DNA from: Fulvia fulva
Lineage: Eukaryota > Ascomycota > Dothideomycetes > Mycosphaerellales > Mycosphaerellaceae
Reading direction: 5' to 3'
Assembly (NCBI RefSeq): GCF_020509005.1
Contig: NC_063012.1
Span: forward strand, 6,696,001-6,760,000
Length of the DNA: 64,000 nucleotides
Of this stretch, positions 33,490 through 44,954 are shown one piece after another (within the stretch, counting starts at the first letter, position 1; each line of letters opens with the position of its first letter). The notes under the pieces are model-generated. The model was given only the letters and a program-made list of their open reading frames with translations, searched no databases and was not told where the DNA came from. The translations under genes were made by a program, and so were the position numbers.

Positions 33490-34057
33490 TGCGACTGCGC
33501 TGCTTCACCACGCAACCCGGTGTGAGGGCTTAAGTTTCAGGTTGGAGGTGTTTTGGGGCGTTGGAAGTGTTGACAAAGAAGAGCATGTTCCGCCTACCAA
33601 GAAAGTCTTATTGGGCATGCTGTGTAGAGCTCTCTCTACGCCTTCCCGTTCACGGCAGCGAGTGGTCGCCTGTTGGTGTGCTGACTGTCCGCGCTCCAAG
33701 CGATTGAGGCGGTGCTTCGATGCTGGATGCAGCGCTGAGCTGCGTCGTACAGGCACCCCATGTGGCTGTTCTGATGAAGAGCTTCTATTTTGGAGTCTAC
33801 ACTGATCAGCACAGACAACAAATGAGATCATTCGGCAGAATGATTTTGGACTACATATATTAACCAACGTGCACGGCGAGTTGATAAAATTGGATATCAT
33901 TGAAGTGGAAGACTTCGATCAATGGTTCTTCAAATATGTACTGTTGCTTATGTACGCTTCTTTTGTTCGCTGTAAGTAACTCAACGCAACATGGGTATCA
34001 TGCAAATGCTGGGATCCTCCGCACTCTGCAACGCGTTCTGGGAAAGCATTCATCGCC
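33490..34057. other. Intergenic region upstream of the Sel1 gene
   Basis: This holds the promoter of the Sel1-repeat gene and the 3' flank of the CCCH gene, both on the minus strand. Nothing else was recognised. Confidence 0.4.
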
Positions 34058-35511
34058 TTAGACGAATGGAACATAATCTTGCTGCTGAGTGAGCTCATGA
34101 CTGTCGTCGTCGGAGCCCATAATGATGTCTGAGTCGTGGTCATTGTCTTCTGAACCCGCGTTGTTGTCCTCCTCGTCGCTAGACAAGTCGGATGCATCAT
34201 CAGAAGCCATCTTGGCCTGTCGGCGGGCAGCCCTGCGGAGTGTGCCTGCATGTTCCATATGCGGCAGTTGGCAAATGCCCTTCTCGTGGTCCGCACAGTA
34301 CCGCTTCTCAGCATACGCCGGACACTCAAACACATGACGCTTGTCACAATCAGTACCTTTGGCACAGTAGCCAAGGCGTGCAAAAGCATCGCAGACGCGG
34401 GTAGGGGAGGGATGAACATCGACGTGAACATAACGGCATGCACTGTTTGTGCAGTTGCCGCGCAGGAAGAATGTGCAGGCTGGCACGCGGTGGTAAGTCT
34501 TGTCGTGCGACATGTCACAGGCGTCTTCCGATGGGCACTTTCCATGTTGTAGAAGGTCCTTGCAGTAGGCGACTTTGGCTGGGTCGTGGGAGTATCGGCA
34601 TGCGAGTCCGTGAAGGCAGGTTCCTGCGAAACGAGTTAGCAACGACAGAGACGCCTTACCGGCATACTTCGCGCGAGCTGGATTCGGGGTTTCTCCGCTT
34701 TAGCGTGACCGGGGCATATGTGTTGGTTGGAATAGGTACCATATCGAGTGAACTTCGCGCACTGCTTCTTCGGAGTCGGCCTGCTGAAAGTCAAGGGTGA
34801 GTCGTGCCCATGTGGATATGTTCCATGCTCTTGACGATACCTCTGGCTCGGTGTGGTCGCTTTGATTAGATTACCATGCTTGCTGCGGAGGAAGGTGACT
34901 GGACCTTGTTCCCACTTCTTTGGCGTTTCCAGATCGACCGTAGTCGGATCTGTGATGGTCAAGTCAGTTTCGGTCCACGTGAGTATTGCATGTGGCTTAC
35001 CAGAAACGCGCACTAGCTTGCTTCCATCGTGGTTAATCTCGAATTTAATGTTGTCAATGATCAGGGTGCGGGATAATTTGGTGTCCCTTGCGGTGTCCTT
35101 ATAGTCCTGTCGCTTAGGGGCTGGTGGGTGTGGTTCCTGGTAGTCTGCTTTCTGCCTCTGTTGTCGCTGAAAGGTGTCCTTGGTCATGATTGAGTTCGTG
35201 CCAGCTCGCCGATTGGACACGAAGGCAGACGAGTCGCTGCCTGAGTCGTCGCGGGCGTCATCGGCCACAGGATTGCCAGTCCTGCTACCCACGACCAGGG
35301 ATCGATTCTGGAATCCAGCTCGGTATCCTGCTCTTCCGCCACGGCCATAAGGCGTCCAGTGTGAAGCCTCTCGGGCGTGATGGGATGGACGCGAGGGGTG
35401 AGTGTAATATGTTGTGTTCGCCGCCAGCGCAATTTGCTGCTGCCGCTGCTTCGCCTGGTTGATCTGGCTGGCCAGGGCGGCGATTTTCGCCTGTATCTGT
35501 TCCTCGTTCAT
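34058..35511 (-). CDS. CCCH zinc-finger protein with five fingers (ZC3H3-like)
   Basis: Two exons (35511..34740, 34623..34058) give 445 residues. The 116-bp intron (GTACCT...TTCGCAG) splits the first finger, CAKFTRYG|TCLHGLACRYSH. Four more follow: CKDLLQHGKCPSEDACDMSH, CTFFLRGNCTNSACRYVH, CDAFARLGYCAKGTDCDKRH and CPAYAEKRYCADHEKGICQLPH. The N-terminus starts with a coiled coil (MNEEQIQAKIAALASQINQA), then an Arg/Gly/Ser-rich region and the conserved LIIDNIKFEINHDGSKLVRV block. The C-terminus is very acidic. Five tandem CCCH fingers with this order match the ZC3H3 group, which binds RNA and links polyadenylation with mRNA export in animals. That role in fungi is inferred. An upstream in-frame (GACAGT)n stretch precedes the ATG, so an earlier start is possible. 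Confidence 0.88.
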
Positions 35512-35943
35512 GCTGTCACTGTCACTGTCACTGCCAATATTAGCGCACTTGAATATCGCATACGGATATTGAGTGCATGCGGGTGAGGTTGCGCGCGATG
35601 GAGGGGAGGCTTGTCGTTGAGGTGAAGAGAGAGGAAGCGGCGGTCTTGAAAGGACGGTACGGAAGCCGATGCTTAGCGCCAAATGAACATCACGTGAATT
35701 GTGTTTGGGATGACTTCCTTGACAGAGCTCCCCCGCGATGCACACGTCTGCGAGGAGAGAGCTCCATCCAGTCAACCACACAACGATCGAAACGGCGCAT
35801 CTCGTGCAGCTCGTTGTGTCATGTACGTGTAGTTGTACACTTGAGCAGTACTCCTCTCTTCGTCCCCTCTGTTGCATCAACACTTCTCGATCAACATCAG
35901 GCAGAATCGAATCACTAATACCAGGCGACTGACTTGGACCACC
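35512..35943. promoter_or_regulatory. Divergent promoter between CCCH and DUF1772 genes
   Basis: A 432-bp interval lies between two opposite start codons. It includes a (TGTCAC)n-type run directly before the CCCH start (35512–35532). No factor sites are assigned. Confidence 0.4.
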
Positions 35944-36647
35944 ATGGCACCGCTCTCGCCTCACGCCGGCCATATCGGCCTCGTCCTCCCCCTCTGTACC
36001 TCCGCCGCAACAGTCGGTCTAGCGCTCTACCAGTACCCAGTCTTTTTGAGCTTCTTGACACCGTAAGTGAACACGAAGGACAGAAGGTACATGTATCCTC
36101 TGCCGAAGACATGCGCACTGTATTTCCAGCTCACAGGCAGTCGCTGAGATGCTTTGTTCAGGGACGAGTCCGGTAAGACCATTGCCGGTCATCCTCTGAG
36201 CAAATTCTGGCATTTTATGGTCAAGCCAGGACGAGCCTTGATTGCGGGCCTTGCACTTTCTTCCACTCTTGGGGGCGCTCTGGCCGCGAGATGGTTGAGA
36301 ACGCATTCGACGCTTGAGACGACGGATGTGAGCTCATGGTATATTGCCGGGACAGTATTAGCCGGGGCGCATTTGGTGAGTAACTCAGTTCGTTGTTCAA
36401 ATGGAAGGGAAGAGTGTTGGAATCAGGACTGATGTGACTTTATTAGGCCTCGCTGCCTATTATCGCTCAGCCTGTCAACAGGATCTTGGAGGCTGCGAAC
36501 GCGAGTAGCGAGGATGCTGCAGAGGAGAACAACAAGGAGAACATGAAGACTTGGTTCACGATCCACACGGTTAGGACTTTGTTGGTGGACGTGCCAGCGC
36601 TCTGGTGTTTTGCCGAGGGCGCTTCGCTCAGCTTCTGGCTGTCTTAA
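35944..36647 (+). CDS. DUF1772-type membrane protein (anthrone-oxygenase-like)
   Basis: Exons 35944..36062, 36162..36375 and 36447..36647 give 177 residues. Introns are GTAAGT...TTCAG and GTGAGT...TTTATTAG. Four hydrophobic segments are visible: HIGLVLPLCTSAATVGLALY, ALIAGLALSSTLGGALAARW, SWYIAGTVLAGAHLASLPII and ALWCFAEGASLSFWLS. Size and four-span layout match DUF1772 proteins, which include small anthrone oxygenases of polyketide clusters (HypC/AptC type). No polyketide synthase is nearby, so a housekeeping or orphan role is more likely. It is convergent with the NagA gene 134 bp away. Confidence 0.8.
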
Positions 36648-36781
36648 CAGTGGAGCACACAACTCGCATGCAGCGAGACACGCGGAAGGGAGCTATATAC
36701 ACGCTGTTCGTACTACGCTGTGCCTTCGAGGCCGATGTTTGTACTGTTTTCCTACACATCTCTGGATCCACATGATCGTAA

Positions 36782-38035
36782 TCACTCTCCATTGTATACT
36801 TGCTGACCGGCAACCCAAGTCTGTAGGATATGACCTTGGTTATTAAGAACTACGAAATCAGCTCTTCGGCCACTCTCCAGCTTTCCCCGAGCTCCATCGC
36901 CCATAAGATCGACGATGTTCTCAGTGACGCATCGTACCGCCTCAGCAACTGTGCATCCACTCCACTCGATTAAATTGCTAACACATTCGGAGAGATCTGC
37001 GCAGCCCCCTATCAGCGTCTGTGTCGTCTCAATTACGACTCGATTCCCAACCTTGGTCTGGTTGAAGGGAATTTGAGAATGGCCAGGATATGTTCCGTCT
37101 TCAAGGCCAGCGAGCTCGGTGCTGTCGGTGATGAGGATGCACTTGGTAGGATTCGAGTGGAAAAGCATTGTCGCCACGCTGGGATGAAGGTGGTTGCCAT
37201 CGGGGATGATGCTGAAGAATGGCGTGCCGGCCGTGCTAGACGATGCTGTGACAAGGCCTGCTAATCCTGGATCCCGATGGTGTAGCGGCGCCATGGCATT
37301 CAGAGTATGGGTGAGACAAGCTGCACCGGCCTTGATGGCAGTCATGCCTGTGTCGTACGAGGCGTTCGAATGGCCCAAAGACACTACAATGCCTTTGCTG
37401 GTCAGGCTTCTCACAAGTGCGGCAGAATCGTCCAGTTCCGGCGCGATAGTCACGAGCTTGAGTATGTTGCATGATTCGGCCGCGGGTCCATACACATCGA
37501 TGGGAGGTGTCGAGGGAACATGGAAGAGGTCTGCATTGTGCGCCCCCTTCTTACTTGGGCAGAGATAAGGTCCTTCCGCGTGAGCACCCAATATAGAAGC
37601 TCCTCGTGAGACGTGACGAGGGCTGAGGGAGGGGAGAATCTACAAGACCTACCGTGAGCGATACATCAGAATGTAGGATGGTGATGAATGATCGAAGCCG
37701 ACCTTCTTGAAATGCTCGCTGGCGACGGTAGGAATCGTCACATAGAAGCTTGTCACTCCCGTGCTTGGGAGGTACTGTGCCACGTTGTTCAATGCATTGG
37801 CATATTGCAGTGGATCTTCGAAATGTGTAAAGTGGAAGCCGCGCATGCCGTTCGTCTGCAGTTCGATGAAGCCTGGGGCGATGATGCCGCCTTGGAGGTC
37901 GATTGCATCGGTCGAGACATAGCCTATGTTGTCCGCGATCTGGCCTGTGACATTGTTGACGATCAGGTTGTCTCTCACTAGCTGTCCACCTCTGCACAGT
38001 CTGCAGTTGATGAAGCAAGTAAAGTCGCCAGCCAT
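36782..38035 (-). CDS. NAGA: N-acetylglucosamine-6-phosphate deacetylase
   Basis: Two exons (38035..37703, 37639..36782; intron GTCGGC...TTGTAG, 63 bp) give 396 residues, the normal family length. The enzyme removes acetyl from GlcNAc-6-phosphate, giving glucosamine-6-phosphate and acetate in cytosolic GlcNAc catabolism. Motifs are IIAPGFIELQTNG near the N-terminus, GAHAEGPYL (metal-binding Glu), VSLGHSNA (metal-binding His), CLTHTLNAMAPLHHRDPG (second His and substrate loop) and LITDSTEL (catalytic Asp). The C-terminal beta-sandwich strand ADFVVLNNQGHILQTWVAG is present. The intron was placed because the conserved segment ILPSLSP...GASILGAHAEG is otherwise out of frame. No other GlcNAc-catabolic gene lies in the window. 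Confidence 0.92.
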
Positions 38036-38497
38036 ATCGTGGTGGAGATGATGGAGAAGAGATGATGAACTTGCCTTAGATGGATGCGGAAGACATGGAT
38101 GTGGTGATGACGCTGCTGGGCGCTGGCTCCACGGACACTGAAACATGTTCAGATTGCAAGGCCGCAGAGTTGGGCAGCAATAGTTCCTTTCTGCCATCCT
38201 CTGCCGTGCATATTGTACTGCACTGCACTGCACTGCACCGCACACGCCTCGCCTCGCACTCGGCCGGCCGACTGTCGCCCCTGGAGAATCTCACGCCGCC
38301 CGTCCTGGTCACGGCGCACGTGTTGACGCAGCACCAACGGGTTGCACTGCAGCGACGTACGCAATCTACCGCACCACCACCACCACCACGCTGGCGCTGG
38401 AGCTGGAGCTGGACTTGACCGAGGTGCTGCAGTCTGTCTGCCTGCCTTTGCCGCGCATATCCTCTCCTCCACGTCCGCGTCCACGTCCACGTCCACG
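38036..38497. promoter_or_regulatory. Divergent promoter between NagA and SLA1
   Basis: A 462-bp interval separates two opposite start codons. It contains a short CTGCA-type run (38218–38235), a CAC-rich stretch (38376–38390) and an ACGTCC run (38471–38497) directly before the SLA1 ATG. The last is probably in its leader. Confidence 0.45.
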
Positions 38498-41400
38498 ATG
38501 CCTTTCGAGTCAGTCGTGCGTGCCGTCTACGACTACCAGCCGCAAAGTGAGGAAGAGCTCGAGATCCACGAAGGAGACCTGCTGTTCGTGTTGGAGAAGA
38601 GCGCCGACGACGACTGGTGGAAGTGCAAGAAGAAGGCGTCCGACGATGACGACGAGGAGCCGGAAGGTCTTGTGCCCAACAACTACGTCGAGGACGTAAA
38701 GGCCGTGTATCAAGCCAAGGCGCTGTACGACTACACGAAGCAGACCGACGAGGAACTGAGCTTCAAGGAGGAGGCACGCCTGGATGTCTACGACACCACC
38801 GACCCGGACTGGACACTGGTGGGCAGCGATGGCGAGTTTGGCTTTGCGCCCGCCATCTATATCGAGCGTGTAGAGGCGACATCTGCGGTGCCGCCAGCTC
38901 GCAGTCTAGCACCAGCACCTCCGCCGATGCCCGCTCGGCCGCCAGCTGCGAACGAACCCATACCTGGCGAGGCTGACTATCCCGATCCTGGAGCTGCACC
39001 CACACCTTCTCCTGACCCTTCCGCCCACAACCCGGCTGCTCAGCTCGCAGGAATCATCGCGCAAAGGACGGGCGGCACCCAGCTTTCACCGACGATAGAC
39101 CGCGGACTGGCGTCGCCTCCACTTCCCAACAGGCCGCAGTATACGCCTGAAGACAGCGACGAAGAAGCAGCTCCATCGCTTCCGCAACGACCGCCCTTGC
39201 AGACCATTCCCGTCTCCCCTCCGCCGCCGCCGGTGCAATATTCTTCTCCCCGGGAAGCGCGATCGCCAAGTATACCATCGCCACCCCGTAATAGAGTCGC
39301 GACTTCGTACGACGACGAACATGGCGACGACGAGCTACGATCACCTGGCGGCTTCCACCTTTACAATGTGCACGAGATGATACAGCACATGGGCAAGAAC
39401 AAGAAGATGCCGACGACCTTGGGAATCAACATCGGCAAGGGCATCATCATGATCAGCCCAGAAAAGAGCAGAGATGGTCCGAGCAAAGAGTGGACAGCAG
39501 ACAAGCTCACACATTACAGTATTGAAGGTAAGCACGTCTTTGTGGAACTCGTGCGACCCAGCAAGAGCATCGACTTTCATGCCGGCGCGAAGGATACTGC
39601 ACAAGAAATTGTGTCTGCACTAGGTGAGCTGGCTGGTGCGGTCCGACAGGAAGGGCTGAAAGAAGTGTTGGCGGCAGGAGCAGCGGCAGGAGCAGCTGGC
39701 AAGAAGAAGGGTCAGATGCTTTATGAGTTCATGGCTCAGAGCGAAGATGAGGTGACGGTGGGCGTTGGAGATGAAGTTATTATATTGGATGACACCAGAA
39801 GCGAGGAATGGTGGATGGTTCGCCGTATGAAGAATGGTAAAGAGGGAGTTGTTCCCTCTTCATATGTTGAAGTCACTGGTCGAATCCCCGATGCGCTGGA
39901 CAGCATCACAGGACTTGACACAGCACGAAGCACCGTTGAGCAGAATAGGCTGGAGGAACAGCGGCTAGCGAAGGAGGCTGCTAAAAGAGACAAGCGTCGC
40001 GACGGGGACGTGGTACCTCCGGAACGCCACAGCAGTCTTGCAGGGGACACACGACGAACGTCCATGCGTAGCTCGAAGTCCAAAGACCAGTCTAAGAGTA
40101 AGCCGAACTTATTGAAAGTGCGGACATGGACAGACCGGACTGGAAGCTTCAAGGTGGAAGCTGAGTTCATTGGCCTGCGTGACGGCAAGATTCACCTCCA
40201 CAAGATGAACGGCGTTAAGATTGCTGTGCCTGTATCGAAGATGGCAGTGGAGGACCTCGAATATGTGGAGACAGCTACTGGCGCAAGCTTGGATGAGGAT
40301 AAACCGCTTTCGGACATCAAACGAAGGAATACTCAGCGATCCAAGGCCACTGGTCAAAATGGCACAGCTGGAGCATCAGTGCAAAAGAAGGATGATTATG
40401 ATTGGTTCGACTTCTTTTTACAATGCGGTGTGAACCCACAGATCTGCGAGCGTTATGCAGGCGCCTTCTCCAGAGACCAGATGACTCCTGAGGTGTTGCC
40501 CGATGTTACCGAACAACTTCTCCGCACGCTTGGCCTTAAGGAGGGCGACATATTGAGGGTGACGAAGTACCTCGACAACAAATACGATCGAAAGAATGGC
40601 GCAGGATCAAGTGCAGACGGCGCCAGCGGAGCCGAGGGTGGGCTGTTTTCTGGACCTGGTGGAGCGCTACGGAACAACACACGAAAAGGCAGGCCTGCTC
40701 CTGTAGTACAGACCAACGATGTCGTCGACGAAAGCGCGTTCAAGCCAAAGGATGGCAGTCCAACGTCCAGAGGTGTCCCGGGCGATGCCAAAGCTACTCC
40801 TCTTACTTCCGCGCCTGCGAGAAAAGCGACGAGTGGTTTCGACGACGATGCATGGGATGTTAAGCCCGCAAGAAGTCAACCACCCACATCTGATACCGCT
40901 GTAGCGCCATCGCCTGCCCTCGTCGATCCACCCAAAGCCCCTGGACCAAAGATCAACGAAGATCTGGTTTCACTGTCTATCTCATCGCCAGCGCTTGAAC
41001 CAACCCCAGCCACGCCAACAGCCCCAGCTCAAGTATTGGTAGCCCAGCCGACTGCACCGCAACAACCACAGGCGCCACCTGTTGCCAATCAGGCCATATT
41101 TGATAAGATTGCCTCACTAGCGCCTGCAGCTCGCCGGCAGCAGCCTATGCAGACAGGATACCAGCAGCCAATGCAAGCTCAACAGACAGCTCTGCCAAGG
41201 CAACGGCCGACCGCTCCTCAACAGCAGAGCCCTAAAGGTCCTCTGAATATGCCTCCTCCTCCACGAGCAGCTTCTGCGCCAGGCTTCCCACCCCAACAAT
41301 CACAATTTGGGGCCGCTCCGTTACAACCGCAGTTGACCGGGTATCCTCCCCAGCAATTCCAGCAGCTACAGCCCCAACAGACGTCTTTCCAGGGTGCTCA

Positions 41401-42024
41401 AGGTTATGGTCAACCTTACCAGCAACCAAATGGCATGCAACCTCAGATGAACTCTATACAAACGATGCAGCAGAACTATCCAAGTTTACAGCCACAGCCA
41501 ACTGGCTTCCAACCTCAATCGCAGTTCGGGCAACAAGCACAGCAACTTGGCATGGCACCGACAGGCTATCAACAGCAGCTCGTCAACGGAGCGCAGACGG
41601 GGTCACCATTCGCCGACCCACCAAGGCAGCAATTCCAGCCGATGCCTTCTGGACTGTCGAGTTCTTTCTCACCACAACAAACTGGTTTCCAGACAGCTTT
41701 CAGTGTCTCACAACCTACCGGCATGAACGGATTTGGGGCTCAGCCTACTCAGCCAGTGCCTCAATTACCTCCGCAACAGACTGGCGGTGTGTTTGGTCCC
41801 TCGCAGCCTCTGGGATCACAAGCTCCACCTATGCCCCTTGTCCCTCAGAAAACTGGTCCACCGCCGCCTGTACGATTCGGCGTTCAGCCTGGAGTGAAGC
41901 CTTTAGCGCCACAGCCGACTGGGAGGGCCAATTTGGCCAAAGCAAGTGAGTACAGTATTTACTCCGGCCCTAAGGCTTTGTTGCTAACATTCCTGCAGCA
42001 CCCCAAAATCCCTTTGGATTTTAA
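38498..42024 (+). CDS. SLA1: Endocytic adaptor / actin patch protein SLA1
   Basis: Exons 38498..41945 and 41999..42024 give 1157 residues. Sla1 couples cargo and clathrin to Arp2/3-driven actin assembly at cortical patches. Order seen: SH3-1 (about 4–67, VVRAVYDYQPQSEEELEI), SH3-2 (about 72–130), a Pro-rich linker, a PH-like region (about 285–385), SH3-3 (about 405–465, LYEFMAQSEDEVTVGVGDE), SHD1 (about 536–590, cargo-binding in yeast) and SHD2, a SAM-like domain (about 632–697, WFDFFLQCGVNPQICERYA). A long Gln/Pro-rich tail carries LxxQxTG-like repeats (QLTGYPPQ, QPTGFQPQ, QQTGFQ), the Ark/Prk kinase target motif. The 26-bp last exon adds the conserved end PQNPFGF. An ATG further upstream is in frame but lies in leader-like sequence. 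Confidence 0.95.
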
Positions 42025-42641
42025 GCATTTGAGTGTAATTGAATGTATGTAGAATGCCGACATATGCCATCTTGCAATCGGTGGAACCTCTGACAGACAG
42101 ACCAGAGGCTGCAGAAGATTCTCAGCCAGCTAGGGTTCCAGCCCGAACGAGAAGGGTCACTGGCGCATCTGGGGTAAAAGTCGACCACGGCACGTACGTG
42201 AGCATGTCATCTAAACTCGCCTAGGGCCGGGTGCATGGAGGTAACACTTCAACTCGCCAGCCACTGTATCTTACGAGCGGTATGGCTGTAGCTATCGAAT
42301 AGCCGCCAGCGCAACGCCGTTGCAGGGAGCAGGTCTAACCCTGCACTTCACTGCTCGCCTTCATCTGGACCGGCTGGACAAATGCGCTTCGAAAGCGCTG
42401 CGCAAGGATTGCTGCAGCTGCTGTACAGTTTCCGTAGCATCAAGGCATTGCTCACCGCAAGTATAGATAGACTGTCATCATTTCCCCGGCCTTCACTTGC
42501 CGATAATTTTGAAGATGAAAGGAGCTGTTCCATTTGCATGCAGGTCCGACCGTGACCGGAGTAATGAAGAAATACGAAGCAGAGAGAAGCCAACGCTGAA
42601 CCGCCGCTGCTGTACTGTTTGGATTTGCCACCCTCACCATC
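42025..42641. other. Convergent intergenic region, SLA1 to CKB1
   Basis: Two 3' untranslated regions are expected here. No other feature was recognised. Confidence 0.4.
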
Positions 42642-43964
42642 TCAACCGCCATCTCCGACCCTCACGCTTCTCGTTGAATCACCGTTTACCAGTCCCGTCT
42701 GGTGATGCCGCTGTTTTCTCAGGCTACCTCCGCTCGGCTTCCTCCTTTGCGCAACTTCCTGTACTGCCTGGCCGCTACTCCTAACAGCCGTCGCAGACGA
42801 TGCATCCATGTCCTGATGCTCTACCTCCCCATCATCAATTTCTTCGTTATCGTCAGCCATTTCCGAATCGCCAATTTCCGCTTCTGCCGCCGCCGCGGCT
42901 GCTTCATTCATCATTGCTGCCTGGTTCTGCGCCCATGTCGCACACTCATCGAGGTCGTTGACATTCTCAGGCCGCTCTCGTAACCACTTCATTCGAGGTC
43001 CTGTCTTGGCTATCTCGCTGACACGAAAGCCGTAGATTCGTGGTTCGTAGATATTGCCCTTTCCCAACCCTGGTGCAAGGTTCCGAGGCGCGACTCCGTT
43101 GATCTGGTCTGGTTGCTTGGGCAAAGCAGCATTCTCGCCCAATGGCGGAGGTGGAACACCTGGTTGCTGTGATGTTAGAGAGGATGAAAGGGAGCCGCGT
43201 GAAGTCTTGTCTATACTGCTGTTCTGCGCAGTAGTGCTACCAGATAGCGGTGACGATGCCGAGACGGATGGGTCAAGCTGTTGTAATGCAGGTTTCTGCC
43301 CGCCGACATCAAGCTCCGGGAAGGTCATGAAGAAGAGACAGCCAAACGTCGTTCCAAAGAATGCTCCGTCTACGGTCTGGAAGCGGCTGTTAGGAGGGCT
43401 GTAGACGTCTAGACAGCTCGGGCAGAACAACTTCACAGTCTCCTGGCCGGGTATATCTGAGCAACCCACGGGGAGCACTTTCGCGCCGTGGCAGAAGACT
43501 CGCGGGCAGTGTCCGAAGTGGCCCAGCTCGTACTTCTCTGCCATCTGTTGAATCCCAGGCCTACTCGTGATGAACCTCTGATGTATCAGGCCGTAGAGCA
43601 TCTCTGCTGAGCTTTCAATCACGCTCAGGTCACTTGCCATCCTCAAGTGCCTGCGTTCCGCTGCAGCTGCGGCTGCATCTGCTGCTCTTCTATAGCCACC
43701 TCGCACCCCGTCCTGCAGTTCATCTTCGTCCTCATCCTCATCCTCGTCCTCGTCCTCTTCGTCCTCTTCTTCACTTGCATCCTCGGGCTCGACATCCAGG
43801 ATCATCTCGAGGGCCTCTTTGTACATGGGAACCTGACTTTGCAGACCTGTCAGATTGAAGTCGTCCTCTATAAAGTCCTCCGACACCTCTGCGAAGTACT
43901 CATGGCCCACGAGTGAGCAGAAGGCGGAGATCCAGCTTTCGGGTGCTTGACTAGAGGAAGACAT
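42642..43964 (-). CDS. CKB1: Casein kinase 2 regulatory (beta) subunit
   Basis: This single exon encodes 440 residues. The N-terminal block SWISAFCSLVGHEYFAEVSED and DFNLTGLQSQVP are the family signature. An acidic insert (about 58–85, mostly Glu/Asp) interrupts the region before helix MLYGLIHQRFITSRPGIQQM. The zinc finger is complete: HCPRVFC, then KLFCPSC about 25 residues later; it mediates the beta dimer. The MFFMTFPEL-type strand before the C-terminal extension is also seen. The last ~200 residues are a fungal-specific extension containing the conserved KGNIYEPRIYGFRV and WAQNQ motifs and an acidic/Ala-rich tail. The subunit assembles with two catalytic subunits into the constitutive CK2 holoenzyme. 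The acidic tract near the autophosphorylation region is longer than in animals. Confidence 0.95.
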   Translation of the reverse strand: MSSSSQAPESWISAFCSLVGHEYFAEVSEDFIEDDFNLTGLQSQVPMYKEALEMILDVEPEDASEEEDEEDEDEDEDEDEDELQDGVRGGYRRAADAAAAAAERRHLRMASDLSVIESSAEMLYGLIHQRFITSRPGIQQMAEKYELGHFGHCPRVFCHGAKVLPVGCSDIPGQETVKLFCPSCLDVYSPPNSRFQTVDGAFFGTTFGCLFFMTFPELDVGGQKPALQQLDPSVSASSPLSGSTTAQNSSIDKTSRGSLSSSLTSQQPGVPPPPLGENAALPKQPDQINGVAPRNLAPGLGKGNIYEPRIYGFRVSEIAKTGPRMKWLRERPENVNDLDECATWAQNQAAMMNEAAAAAAEAEIGDSEMADDNEEIDDGEVEHQDMDASSATAVRSSGQAVQEVAQRRKPSGGSLRKQRHHQTGLVNGDSTRSVRVGDGG

Positions 43965-44090
43965 ATTGCCGAGATCGTCGAGGGCCAGGTGGTGGATGGT
44001 GCACGCCTTCTCGAATGCAGCACTGAGGCCGCGGTCGTGGAGGCCTGGGCGTAGCAGCGCCTCGCCGTGAGGTTGAGGGGATGGAGAGCG

Positions 44091-44120
44091 GAGGCGGTGG
44101 CGGTGGCGGTGGCGGCGGCG
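44091..44120. repeat. (GGCGGT)n microsatellite
   Basis: About five near-identical hexamer copies lie 130 bp upstream of CKB1 and may fall in its leader. Confidence 0.8.
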
Positions 44121-44632
44121 GGCTTGGATGGGCGGTGGCGAGGAAGACGAATTGCTGCTCGTCTGAAGCGTTTCGTGGTGCAGGTAAGAGTCAGCCAGTT
44201 TCGCGGCGGGATGCTACCAGACACGGCAGGCTGCCGTCGCGTTCGGTGCTCGGTGGGGCTGTCTTCGTTCGTAGTGGTGGCCGGCTGCTCCAAGGTGCTT
44301 TCTGCTGGCCGCTGGCGGCGTTCTCCGAGTGTATGTGTGCTTCAGGTGGTGCTGGTGCTGGGCGGGCTCGTAAGATCACGTAGAACTAGTCTTCCCTCGC
44401 GCGCAGGCGGCAGAGATAGCGCATCTGTCGTGTTATGCTATCGTCATGTACAATACCAAGACGCCCTCACTGGCCAAGCGCATGCTCTGTGTGTCTGCTG
44501 GGTGCTGCGGTCGAGTGTGCGCGCAACGTGATCAGGTGGCATATACATGTACACACAATGCAGTTGGCAGTTGCAACTTGCGTCAAATGTGGACCGGCCT
44601 TCCTTGCTCGTCGTCCGCGCCCCCACTTTCTC

Positions 44633-44636
44633 CGTC

Positions 44637-44671
<35 letters not shown>

Positions 44672-44677
44672 CGTCGT
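44633..44677. repeat. (GTCGTG)n microsatellite
   Basis: The hexamer repeats about six times, edged by GTC trinucleotides. Confidence 0.85.
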
Positions 44678-44954
44678 TATGTGCTCTTTCCAACAGACGC
44701 CTGCACACGCACATGTAGCTGCAAACGTGTCAACAAGATGCTGTCGGCGTCAATATCAGTACTGTAATCACCAGTAGGGCGGCTGCATCTGCTTCTGCAT
44801 GTGAATTGTTTCTCGAGCAGACAATCCAACGAGCGGCATAAAGCCACAGAAACCACAGCGGCTGAACGTGAACATGGCAACGGTATACTCAATCACGTGC
44901 TGACTTTGACTTGTAACTAAGGTAGATATCAAACGGGCCTACGCAGCTCCAAGA

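Larger units (their letters stand above)
43965..44954. other. 1-kb intergenic region with two microsatellites
   Basis: This holds the CKB1 promoter/leader and the 3' flank of the Zn2Cys6 gene, with (GGCGGT)n at 44091–44120 and (GTCGTG)n at 44633–44677. Open frames across these repeats are low complexity and not called. Confidence 0.4.

Noticed and set aside
44067..44777. Plus-strand frames with Gly or Val runs upstream of CKB1
   Set aside because: They are translations of the GGCGGT and GTCGTG microsatellites.
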